DNA of 64,000 bases, from positions 3,211,497 through 3,275,496 of the forward strand of contig CM043964.1 of NCBI GenBank assembly GCA_014529385.2. Reading direction: 5' to 3'. The notes below the pieces were generated by a model. The model ran no database searches and was not told the DNA's origin. It saw nothing but the letters and a program-made list of their open reading frames with translations. Both the position numbers and the translations under genes were made by a program. Of the stretch, positions 33,461 through 45,612 are shown piece by piece (position 1 is the first letter of the stretch; each line of letters opens with the position of its first letter). The stretch comes from Adiantum capillus-veneris (lineage: Eukaryota; Streptophyta; Polypodiopsida; Polypodiales; Pteridaceae).

Positions 33461-36400
33461 TCATGTACCATCATAGAGCATCTTTTCCAAAGAGAGTGCT
33501 TCAGAGTCCTTGACGAGATTTTCATTGTTTGGCCCCTTGAAATTTTGGCTGGAGTTACACTCATGCTTCATGTAACAATAATTACATGAGACAGCGGCCT
33601 TTGGACAGATCTTTGGTAGAAGGCGACTCAAATAGGGCTTCAAGCGATACCCGTTTACCTTCCAAGAGTGCTCTTTACCATTCAAGTCCATAAGCTGATA
33701 GTAATTAGAATTGAAAGCCTTCTTGACTATGTATGGCCCTTGCCATCTAGTTTCAAACTTGGCATCAAAACGATTGTCAAGTCAATTGTCATACCTTAGC
33801 ACAAGCTCTCCTTCCTTGATGCCTTTGTCCTTCAGTTTCTTGTCGTGCGTTTCTTTCGCTTGTGTGGCTTTCCTCTTGTAGCACTCATATGCTGCTTCTC
33901 TTTTCCACTCAAGCTCCACTAACGTAAGAAGTCGATCCATCCATACCTCTTGATCATCTTGTGCTCCTTTGCCATGAAGTCGCATTGTTGGAATGTTGAG
34001 CTCGATAGGCTGCAAAGCCTCTTGACCATAGACCAAGTGAAATGGTGTGAACTCCGTGGCTTCCCTATATGTGGTTCGATATGCCCACAAGGCACCATCC
34101 AAGAAGTCATCCCATAATTTTGTCTTGTTTTGCACCATCTTTCTAATGATTCCTGCAATGACACCATTAGCCTTCTCCACCAAACCATTTGACTGTGGGT
34201 AGTATGGTGTGCTATGACGATGTAGAATGTGAAGCTCTTCACAAACTTCTGTGAGCAAGCCCTTCCTAAACCCTGGACCATTATCAGAAACAATCTCCAA
34301 AGGTGTGCCAAATCTGCAACAAATGTGATTGTACACAAACTTGCTAACTGTCCTCTCATTCACTCTTGCCACACTTTGAGCTTCCACCCACCTAGTCATA
34401 TAGTCTACAGCCACTAGAATGTAGAGTTTACCATTTTTTGTCCGAGGCAGAGGACCCATAGCATCAATGCCCCACTTTTCAAAGGGTCCATTTGCAAGTA
34501 CTATTTGCCTCGGGCCATGCACCAACCTTCTATTTCCATTTATCTGACAATTGTGACAGCTTTTACACCAATGTTGAACATCCACATGCAAGCTTGGCCA
34601 AACATAGCCCGCAAGCAAAATCTTCTTCACACTTGATTCTTGGGCAAAATGACCACCACATGCCTCTTCATGCAAACCTTTTAGAATGGCTGGAATTTCC
34701 TCGATAGTTGGTACTCTTCTGCACACTTGATCCTTCCCTCTTTGATAGAGGGAGCCTTCTAGGAAGAGATAGAAACTTGCCTTCTTCATGAGTCTCCTCT
34801 TCTGAGCCTTCGTGAAGTCTTGTGGAAACTCACCCTCCAAAATGTAGCCGATAATGGGAGCCAATGACTCCAATCCCTGGTATCTCGGTCGCTTGACAGC
34901 TGTTGCCACCATGATGACCTGCACTTCTCTCTCAACACATGTAACTGCTTGTTGTGCAAGTAAATCGGCATCTTCATTTTGTTTCCTCGGAATATGATAT
35001 AGTTGCACTTCTTCAAACTGATTAAACATCTTACGAATGGCATGAACTTTTGTCCTTAAGCTTTCATTCTTGCATGCCCAAATGCCTAAAATCTGTTTAA
35101 CAATGAGAAGTGCATCTCCCTTTACCATGAGACGTTTTATCCCTTGGCCAATGCACATCTTCAAACCATGAAGTAGTTTGTCGTATTCTACTTCATTGTT
35201 GCTAGTTGAACCTGGTAGATTGACCTTCTCTTTCATGACCACCTCTCCACTTGGGTTGAGCAACACTAGCCCTCCCCCTGCTTTCCCTGTGGCTCGTCGA
35301 AAAGCTCCATCAAAGAACAAGGTAAAAGCATTGGGAATACTTTTTGGTGGTGGCAATGGTAGGGTCTTTACTTGAGGCACCTTAATTTCCTTCTCATGTA
35401 CCCTATAAGTGAGAATCCCTGCCAATTGTGCACGCACACTATCTTCTACCTTGAAAGAGTATTGAAACTCTTGCAACTCCATAATCCACTTTGAGATCCT
35501 AGTACTAAGATTCATTTGAGATGACACCCAAGGGAACAAATTCTCTGCGGTGAGGATTACAAAAGGTTTTGGGAGCAAGTAGGATCTAAACTTTCTCACC
35601 GCAAACATGAGAGAAAGCATCATGAGTGCTGCTTCTGTGTAGTCTCTCTCCAAAGCATTCATGACCCTACTAGCAAAGTAGATGGGTCGCATCCTTGTAC
35701 TATGGGGATCTTGTTGTAGCAACACGGCACCAATTGTTTCCCTTCCAACACTAGAGCTAACAAAGAATGTGTACTCCCAATAAGGAGGCATGAGTGTTGG
35801 TAGCTCTGACAAAATGACTTTAATGTTACAAAAATACTCTTCAAGCTCATCAGACCATGCAAATTCTACTTGTTGTGTCAACTTTTGCAAAGGATGAAGC
35901 AACTCCGAGGCTAAGTGAATGAAGCATGACATATACTTCACCTTCTGAATGAAAGAGATGACCTCCTTAAGACTCTTCGGTGATGGGAGCTCAATAAGAG
36001 CCTTTGCCTTTGAAGGATCCACCTCAATGCCTTTATAGGAAACCTTGTGACCGAGCAAGATCACTTCATCCTCACCTATGTGGCACTTGTCGGGGTTGAG
36101 TTGACCTCCCATGTCGTAGAGCTTCTTTAAACCTTCTTCTACCCTTTGTAGATGCAATGATTTTGAGCTATAAATGCAGAAATCATCAATGAACACCCTA
36201 ATTGACTTTCCAAAGAATGCTTGAAACACCATGTTCATGAAACGTTGGAATGTTGCAAGAGCATTTGTCAGACCAAATGGCATGACTCTAAAAGCATAAC
36301 AACCCCAAGGAGTGATAAAGGTTGTTTTCAATTGATCTTCTAATGCAATACCTATTTGAAAGTAGCCTGAGTAGCCATCACACACAGTGTACTTCTCATG

Positions 36401-37105
36401 ACCAGCTACCTCATTGAGTATCTCATCCTGAAATGGGAGGGGAAAGTGATCTCTTTTTGTTGCCTCATTGAGTGGACGGTAATCCACACACACCCTCCAC
36501 TTTCCGTTTTTCTTAGGAGTGACAACAACGGGAGAGACCCACTCTGAATTCTCCACTGGATAAATGAAACCTGCTGCTAGAAGCTTTCTTACCTCCTTGA
36601 GTAAAGCCTGCTCCTTGATGACTCCTAGCCTTCGTAGCTTCTGAGCCTTAGGTGTGGCCTCTGGCTTCAACTCAATTTTGTGTTGAACAGCATCTACTCC
36701 ACGCACATCGGTGTAGTCTTTAGCAAAAATCCTAGGAAATTTCCTTAGCACACATTTGAACTCCTCTCTTTCATCCTTTGTAAGTGTTGTTGATAGAATA
36801 CCTTCCAGCATCCCTTCATCTTGAGCACCTTCGTTCTCTTGAGGACCTACCTCCTCCAAGCCTTGACAAGAGGTCTCTTGGTTGCTTGGCTTAAACCTTA
36901 CCCCCATGACTTCGATGGAAGACTCCTCTTCAGTAATGCTGCCGCTACTTTCTTCTTTTGAAGTGCTATCGGTCCAACCTTCTTCCGTCTCACTTTGAGA
37001 TGATTCTTCATGGAGCTCCTCTTGGCGTTGCTCCTTCATGTCAAAGACAACCTTCTTATGATTATCATTCCTGCAAATTAATTTCCCACTCTCCCAATCC
37101 TGCAA
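33461..37105 (-). CDS. Tat-1 pol: reverse transcriptase, RNase H, second RNase H, integrase
   Basis: The main open frame is 1107 residues (37105-33782). It is followed in the same register, after one TGA (probable CGA codon), by the end of integrase (NGYRLKPYL) to 33461. Reverse transcriptase spans about residues 150-330 (WRVCVDYRPLNEATKRDHFP, YTVCDGYSGYF, VFIDDFCIYSS with the catalytic Asp pair). RNase H is about 420-560. The second RNase H is about 590-720 (LFFDGAFRRATGKAGGG, NNEVEYDKL). Integrase is about 790-1090 (WCKSCHNCQ, WGIDAMGPLP, IVSDNGPGF, SNGLVEKANG, complete D-D-E). No chromodomain is present. Protease lies just upstream across a TGA. Confidence 0.9.
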
Positions 37106-37108
37106 AGC

Positions 37109-37423
37109 TCACATTTTCATTAGCCATGGTCTTCCTAGGATAAATGGATAACCACTTCCCTTGGTCGACATAACATAAAAATCCACCGCTTTCTTAATGC
37201 CAAAGGCCTCTACAAAGACATTTTTACAAATGCCTACACACCTAGCCTTGCTATTGTTTGCCATCTTGACTTTGATTTCAGGTGTCTCCTGGATGTGCAT
37301 GCCTAGTCTTTGCATGAGTCCCTCTGTCATGATGCAAATTTGTGCACCCCCATCCACTAGACCTTTCCTAACCAATCTTCCTTTGATGTAACAGTCTAGC
37401 ACCGGTGTAATGTCCTCATTCAT
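37109..37423 (-). pseudogene. Tat-1 aspartic protease
   Basis: 104 residues. KGLVDGGAQICIMTEGLMQR at about residues 21-40 is the active-site region with D-G-G in place of D-[ST]-G; Tat-2 has the same D-G-G. PFILGRPWLMKM closes the domain. A TGA separates it from pol. It starts after a TAA that follows the gag part, so in an intact copy it was part of one polyprotein. Confidence 0.75.
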
Positions 37424-37429
37424 TTACGC

Positions 37430-38728
37430 TTGTGAAATTTTTACAACAAGAAAACTCTCTTTTACCTTTCTCCTAGTGCTAACTGCCTTTGTTAAATCCC
37501 TCCTAACTTGTGGGCATAATGCAAGAAACTGAGGCCATGAGATATCAGGACCCTTACCTCGCATGTCTTCCAACAGGTTGTATGGAGCCATACCATGTCC
37601 AAGAGGAAAGTCTTCGAGATTGATACGACTTCGAGTTCTCTTAGCTTCCTTGGTCTCCTTTGCCTTCTTGCCTTGTCCATGGTCACTCTATGATGTGACT
37701 CCTTCTTTCTCTTTACCTTTTCCTCGGCCACGCTTAATGCCATTGGCTTCCATGTCAACCTCATTTGAATTTGTCACCTCTACCACATGCACATTTGGAT
37801 CTGGCAAAGGTGGAACTCCTTCTACCCCTTGTGGAGGTGGTCTTGGTCCATTTGGCCTTTGTAGAAGCCTTGGTTGTTGACCAGCTCCTTCTCCTGCATT
37901 CATCACTGGGTAATTCAATTTAGGTCTCCCTGGCTCTCCACGGGGCCAAGGACAATTATACATCCCATGTCCAGACTCTCCGCAATTCCAACATTGCAAG
38001 ACTCTCCTAGTTCGTGGCTCTCTCTCTTCTGACTTCTTTGCTTGTCCCTTTGGACCTACAGCTTGTGCAAGGTGAATTGACAGGCTGCTTAAAGATTCAT
38101 TTAACTTCTCAATCACTTCAGCCGTTACCTCAGGAAGCTCCCTAGATGTTGATGCTTGTGACTTACCTTTGGGTCTAAGAACTTCTATTGGAACCTCTCC
38201 CCTTAAGCACTTGAGTTTCCTATACTTCTCAGCAGCCCTAGTTTCCGCTGCATCAAAAGTAGCAGGTGCACCCGCCTCAACTTTTACCTTAAGGTCAGGA
38301 AAGAGTCCGGCTATGAACCTCTCCTTCTTTAAAAATTCTACACCATCACCAGGGTTAGCAACATTTCGTATCCATAGAGCCCAAAGACGTAGAAACTCTT
38401 GCTTGTACAAGTAGTAGCCATCTTAGTCTTTTTTCTTATGAGAAACAATGTCTTGCCATAGTTTTTGAGTGTTTTGGGGATCAAAGAAGTATCTCTTAAA
38501 ACGATTCAAAACTTCTGTGTAATTCCCCTTAACTTCCTCAGGCAAAGAGTCAAACCAAGTACTAGCATCTTTCCTAAGGACCACCTCAAACATTTCTACA
38601 CGTTCTTGATCGGTTACTATCCTCTTGATACGGCAAGACATCTTGAAATTTGCTAAAAATAATTCTGCATCCTCTCCAGGCTCTCCAAAGAAAAGAGGAT
38701 ATCCAGACATTTGGCGTTGGCTCTCCAT
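37430..38728 (-). pseudogene. Tat-1 gag
   Basis: Starts MESQRQMSGYPLFFGEPGED at 38728. The capsid core has ELFLANFKMSCRIKRI and ASTWFDSLPEEVKGNYTEV. After an in-frame TAA near 38423 it continues FLRLWALWIRNVANPGDG and RFIAGLFPDLKVKVE. The zinc knuckle CWNCGESGHGMYNCP lies at about 37993-37949. A TAG at 37688 is followed by a Lys-rich linker leading to protease. All segments are in the same register up to at least 37688. Confidence 0.8.
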
Positions 38729-38861
38729 TATTATGAAAGATTACAACACGAGTTACGATAAGGGATACAATAGAGATTTAGAACCACTCGCCTGCAAATG
38801 AAGAAGTAAGAAAATACCACTCTAGGTTTTCTTCTTCAGCTATCCAAGCTTCAATAAGGTC

Positions 38862-39236
38862 TCAATTTGTTTGATCAAAACAAAAAGGTAGACTATTGAT
38901 GAGCTCTAAGAAGGGTTGAAATTCTTCAAAGCTAAGGCGATAAACAGAAATCTCTAGAACTTCATTTTCTGGATCCAAAAGAGCAACCACGTCCCAAGTG
39001 ATAAATTGCACTTGCTCTACAATTCCCAACGCACAAGCGGTTTGTATAAAAACTAGATCTTCATGCTCGTCGAAGGCCGTGAGAAAGTAGCAATTGACTA
39101 GGAGCTCCTTTCCTTCGAGTTCCACACAGTCGGAGTGAGGAAATCTTCTCACAATTTCATAAAGAACATCCTCATCAAGTCCAATCAAGTTTGCAATATT
39201 TAAAGACTCCACTTGTGCTACAAAATTCCTGGACAA
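38862..39236 (-). CDS. Tat-1 accessory ORF, long type, second copy; function unknown
   Basis: 124 residues, starting MSRNFVAQVESLNIANLIGL, 134 bp upstream of gag. Acidic, with alternating hydrophobic patches: EDVLYEIVRRFPHSDCVELE, FIQTACALGIVEQVQFITWD and YRLSFEEFQPFLELINSLPF. It is clearly related to the preceding ORF over about 100 residues, so the pair arose by duplication. I do not recognise the family. The opening L-x-x-x-V-x-R-x-P pattern is faintly like an F-box, which is weak. Its position between primer site and gag is where Ogre-type Tat elements have an extra ORF of unknown function. Confidence 0.65.
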   Translation of the reverse strand: MSRNFVAQVESLNIANLIGLDEDVLYEIVRRFPHSDCVELEGKELLVNCYFLTAFDEHEDLVFIQTACALGIVEQVQFITWDVVALLDPENEVLEISVYRLSFEEFQPFLELINSLPFCFDQTN

Positions 39237-39282
39237 AAACTCCTTAGGATTATGGTTAAATCATTCAAAAGCATAAAGAGAT

Positions 39283-39837
39283 TTACAATGTCTCTATGAA
39301 CAAAGTGTCATAGAAAGTAGAGAAGGATGAGAATTTATACAAATTTGCAATCTTCTCTATGCTCTCTTTATTAAGACAAGCTCTGAATAGCTCCCTATCT
39401 CCTTTGTTGAAAGCGAAAGGAAGACTATTAATAAGACGCAAATGAGGGAAAAATTCACCAAATGTGAGTCTATGAAGCATGAACTCTGGCCGCAAGTTTC
39501 CTGAAGAGTCTTCCTCAATGGTGAAATGCACTCGCCAAACGCCAAATTTCACTCTATTTACCAATCTTAGGGCACACACTAGTTGGATGAATGCGCGGTC
39601 TTCCTTAGTGCCCAACAACAAGAGGAAAATGGAATCCACGCGTAGGACCTTCCGTCTTAATTTCACCACCCTCTTGTTATGAGGGAGACGCCTTACTACT
39701 TGCTCCTGCAACTCAATTGGTAATAGAGCTAGATCTCTAAGGATTGAACTTTCACTGCACACACATTCCCAGTTAGAACAAATGATCGTTTTTTTGTTTC
39801 TTGTAACAACTTGGACAAAGAAAAAACAAACATACAC
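39283..39837 (-). CDS. Tat-1 accessory ORF, long type, first copy; function unknown
   Basis: 184 residues from the first Met at 39837; the true start may be later. The conserved core is LPIELQEQVVRRLPHNKRVV, AFIQLVCALRLVNRVKFGVW and HRLTFGEFFPHLRLINSLPF, matching the next ORF block by block (R-R-x-P-H, F-I-Q-x-x-C-A-L, R-L-[ST]-F-x-E-F, L-I-N-S-L-P-F). A C-terminal extension of about 45 residues is unique. The ORF lies 26 bp after the short ORF upstream and 46 bp before its paralogue. No counterpart is visible in Tat-2. Confidence 0.65.
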   Translation of the reverse strand: MYVCFFFVQVVTRNKKTIICSNWECVCSESSILRDLALLPIELQEQVVRRLPHNKRVVKLRRKVLRVDSIFLLLLGTKEDRAFIQLVCALRLVNRVKFGVWRVHFTIEEDSSGNLRPEFMLHRLTFGEFFPHLRLINSLPFAFNKGDRELFRACLNKESIEKIANLYKFSSFSTFYDTLFIETL

Positions 39838-39863
39838 ACTATTTTGCCGGGCTGCACTTCATT

Positions 39864-40082
39864 TTAAAATAAAATGAACACATGTACATCAAAAGAAGTG
39901 TGGTAGTTGATGAGAGGTAGAATGACAGGGTTTGGTGATGCAAGAATTTCTCCTACTCTTTGGGCACCAAACATGAACACCATTCGTTGTTGAAAATGGA
40001 TCTTTCTACTAATTGCCATGTTTATTCTAATGTGTGGAGTAAAATGAAAGGGAAAAACCTCTATTCCTGGGCCATTATCCAT
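39864..40082 (-). CDS. Tat-1 accessory ORF, short type a; function unknown
   Basis: 72 residues, MDNGPGIEVFPFHFTPHIRI then NMAISRKIHFQQ, and near the end ILASPNPVILPLINYHTSF followed by DVHVFILF. It matches the type-a ORF of Tat-2 along its whole length and, more weakly, the type-b ORF just upstream. The hydrophobic C-terminus is too short and too interrupted by Asp and His for a clear membrane helix. Conservation of an open frame in two diverged elements argues that it is a real protein. Confidence 0.7.
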   Translation of the reverse strand: MDNGPGIEVFPFHFTPHIRINMAISRKIHFQQRMVFMFGAQRVGEILASPNPVILPLINYHTSFDVHVFILF

Positions 40083-40103
40083 GGCCTATGCATGTCCTAA
40101 TGC

Positions 40104-40316
40104 TTAAAATAACACAAAAATATAGACGTCCAAGCTAATATCGTACCTAATGAGAGGCAAAATAAAAGGATTTACCGAAGTGTTTATCTCGGCTAACCTA
40201 AGAGAACCTAAAATTCTACGAATTACTCGCTGAAATTGCAACTTAGTACTAACAATTATGTGTACCTTTTGCCTTGCAATGGGAATGAAGGGATCATACA
40301 AATTCTTGTGATTCAT
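40104..40316 (-). CDS. Tat-1 accessory ORF, short type b; function unknown
   Basis: 70 residues, MNHKNLYDPFIPIARQKVHI then VSTKLQFQRVIRRI, then EINTSVNPFILPLIRYDISL and DVYIFVLF. It is the first ORF after the primer site (about 56 bp from it). It shares the scheme P-F-x-P...K-x-x-F-Q...EI-x-[AT]-S-x-NP-x-ILP...D-V-x-[IV]-F-x-LF with type a, so the two are paralogues. Its closest match in the window is the type-b ORF of Tat-2 (IARQ, TK-x-x-FQ, IRRI, NPFILP). Confidence 0.7.
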   Translation of the reverse strand: MNHKNLYDPFIPIARQKVHIIVSTKLQFQRVIRRILGSLRLAEINTSVNPFILPLIRYDISLDVYIFVLF

Positions 40317-40372
40317 GCAAGCTACTTGATTATGCTAAAGGTTGAGCCTTCACAAAACATACACAAGCCTGT

Positions 40373-40390
40373 CCTCCGTGGGGGCACCAA
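40373..40390 (-). promoter_or_regulatory. Tat-1 primer-binding site
   Basis: The minus strand reads TGGTGCCCCCACGGAGGA, two bases after the 5' LTR. Tat-2 has TGGTGCCCCCACTGAGGA in the same place. The terminal TGG fits a tRNA CCA end, but I cannot name the tRNA. Confidence 0.65.
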
Positions 40391-40392
40391 TT

Positions 40393-43029
<2,637 letters not shown>

Positions 43030-43447
43030 ACACCTTACAGCATACTCTGGACGCAATCAGAGCTCTGCAAATGAGCTTAACTCTCGAAGGAAAGGCCTAC
43101 AAAAAGTGGATGTCTCTCAAGGAGAAGAACATCATACCACAGAGTTGGGCAGCTTTTGAAGCTATGTTTAGCAAAGAATTTTGGCCTACTTGGATGGCTT
43201 GGGACACATGTTACATGCATCAATTCCCATCATTGCTTGAATATATCTCTCACTATCGGGATGTTATCCTCAAATTGGAAGGCTTAGATAACTTTCAACA
43301 AGTACGGGGGTTTGTAAGAGGTCTAACACAAGAGCTTAAGAAGTACGTCAAGACCCAAGATCCTAAAACACTTGAGGAAGCCATAGTGAAAGCACATATT
43401 CATGATGACCCAGATGAAAAGAAAGCACATAATAGTCATGTGCCTGC
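43030..43447 (+). pseudogene. Chromo-3 gag, second part (capsid)
   Basis: Picks up after Tat-1 with LQHTLDAIRALQMSLTLEGK, KKWMSLKEKNIIPQSWAAFE, ISHYRDVILKLEGLDNFQQV and LTQELKKYVKTQDPKTLEEA, ending HNSHVPA at 43447 where Tat-2 enters. It aligns with Chromo-2 gag, confirming continuity with 30354-30818. A few codons are missing around FWPTWMAWD compared with Chromo-2. Confidence 0.85.
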
Positions 43448-43587
43448 TGAGAGCGGATTTTTTGAGATGGGGCTCAACTCCAGGCTCCCACCAGACAACC
43501 ACTCCGTGAGACCCTACACACGCATATTTCTTAGGGGCACCACCCTCTTTTATGGAGAAAGGAGGAAACCAAAACAAACCATATACA

Positions 43588-43619
<32 letters not shown>

Positions 43620-45448
43620 CTTCCTTATGTGCTTCAACACAAAATGCCCTTCAACTATTCAACACACACTCCTTAAGCAATCCCTTTGAACACTGCACAA
43701 ACTCACATGCAAAGATTGACCTTCACCATATTAGTGCTCATATACTTCTAAGAAAAGCAAGCACAAAACCTCAAAACTCAAAACACCATAATGCACAAAT
43801 ACTTGACAACTCCTTTCCTTTCCCAAAAGAAGAGACTACTTACACACATAAGGCGGCATGCATAGAGAGCTCTTCTCCATCTATGCAGCCCCAAGACTTA
43901 CTTACACACAACATAAGGAGAGAAGCCAAGCAAATAGACACCATGGTGCACAAAAAACTTTCTCAACAAACAAGCAACCCAATGAGCACAAAATATGAGA
44001 AGCTGCCAAGATAGGCTTACCAATTTTACATGCGTTTAGAGCAAAAGTGTGACGACGACACCCCAATTGCAACAATTTGTTGATCAAACCATGAGATAGA
44101 TCATTGAACTTGATATCCTTGCTCTCATATAGAATCTAAAATCCTTATTTAGGGATGAGTATGATAAGAGAAATGTTTGCAAGAGAATGGTAGCAATAGC
44201 ATATTGATGCTCTCTCTATGGTGCCGCTTATGATAGCGAGCTTAGGAAATGGATAGGGAGACAAGAGGAGAGAGAGATTAGGGCTTCCCTAACCTTAGAG
44301 GAGCTTATTTGCAGCAATGGAGTAGGTGTGTGTATTTTTGTGCTTGCCAAAGGGCCTTTTTATAGCTGTACAAGACCTTGGGTTAGGTTAAACTTGACTA
44401 GGGTAGGTAATTAACCATAGTTAGGTTCCCTTTTGACCATTCCTTCAATTATGCAAATAAGGGAATTATTTTTTCATTAAAAATATCCTTTTAAGTCGTG
44501 GAGGCTCCATAAGGGTTGATAATGTATGTGGGCCCCACCATGATGTCCCTCCAGTGGCTCTTGCAGAGTGTCCCCATCCTGTTTGTTGTGTCTCTGGAAG
44601 CATCTTGAGCCGACCCCTCCATATGCAAGTGGTTTTTAACTCCCCATTGGTATTTTAGAATGTTGGAGAAGTCAAGAAAAATTTTCACTTTTGTGGTTTA
44701 CCTGATTGTAACTTTGACCTGCAGTAACAGTGTCCGCAGCACCTTGTTTTCACCATAACTTTCAGCCTGTAACTCAGAATTGGGTGCTGTAAAAGGCAAA
44801 GTTGACCTTCTCAAAGTGTTTAAGCTGATTTTTGAGTGTTCCTCAAGTATACCCACGAGCTAAGGCATTCAAGATGCATCCAAAACACCTTTTGAACCAA
44901 GTCTCCTTGTAGGGGGCCCTTTAGCATGCATCCAAGGTGTAGCATGCTTTTTTCAAAAGAGAATCCACCTTAAACAAATGAGGTAGGCTCCAATAAAGTT
45001 TGATTTATTGGGGATATACATTATATTTAAGATTTGTTGACCAACACAAGTAAATGATCCAAGAGTTGGGTCACATAGTGGTGGGGAAGGGAAGGCCTAC
45101 AAGGTTAACCCTACCCGTGAGAGAAGATGGGTAAGATAAGTGCCCATAAATTATTTATTTACAAATTATGGGATGTAGATAGCTATTTAAATTAGTAAAG
45201 GTAATTAGTTAAAAGAATATGCAGTAAAAAAACTAGGAGAGTAGAATTAAGTTTACTATTTACATTTAGCATGAAGAGAGAAATATGATGTAAATGCATA
45301 AAGATCTAAGAAGGGTAAGGACGTGTTTGTATGGAAAAAGGCTATTACGGAAAGAGAGAATGAACACTAGGTTAAAACTTTGATTAAAAATATATACATT
45401 TGAGTAGAAATGTAGTTCAAATGCAAGGTTACCATTTAACGCTACTCA
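43448..45448 (-). repeat. Tat-2 3' LTR
   Basis: 2001 bp from TGAGAGCGG to GCTACTCA. A (CA)n tract of about 26 bp lies at 43588-43613. A minus-strand TATA box CTATAAAAAG lies near 44356-44365. No gene is recognised inside. Confidence 0.9.
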
Positions 45449-45542
45449 TATTAGCCCTCCCCCTTCATCTAAGATCATTCATGCTCCTAGATGAAACAAA
45501 AGAGTTTTTTCCTTTTTCTTTTTCTTTTCTTTCTTTTTTTCT

Positions 45543-45574
<32 letters not shown>

Positions 45575-45580
45575 CTAAAA
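45449..45580 (-). promoter_or_regulatory. Tat-2 polypurine tract plus a second long purine run
   Basis: GGGGGAGGGCTAATA (minus strand) adjoins the LTR. About 50 bp further in, 45508-45577 is almost pure pyrimidine on the + strand (purine on the sense strand), 70 bp long. The first is the likely primer. The second has no known role. Confidence 0.65.
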
Positions 45581-45612
45581 ACAGGAGGACTGATATACAC
45601 TCTTTTACTCCA

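Noticed and set aside
43902-44087. Frames repeated at 43902-44688 and 51880-52666
   Set aside because: Same reason, inside the two LTRs of Tat-2.
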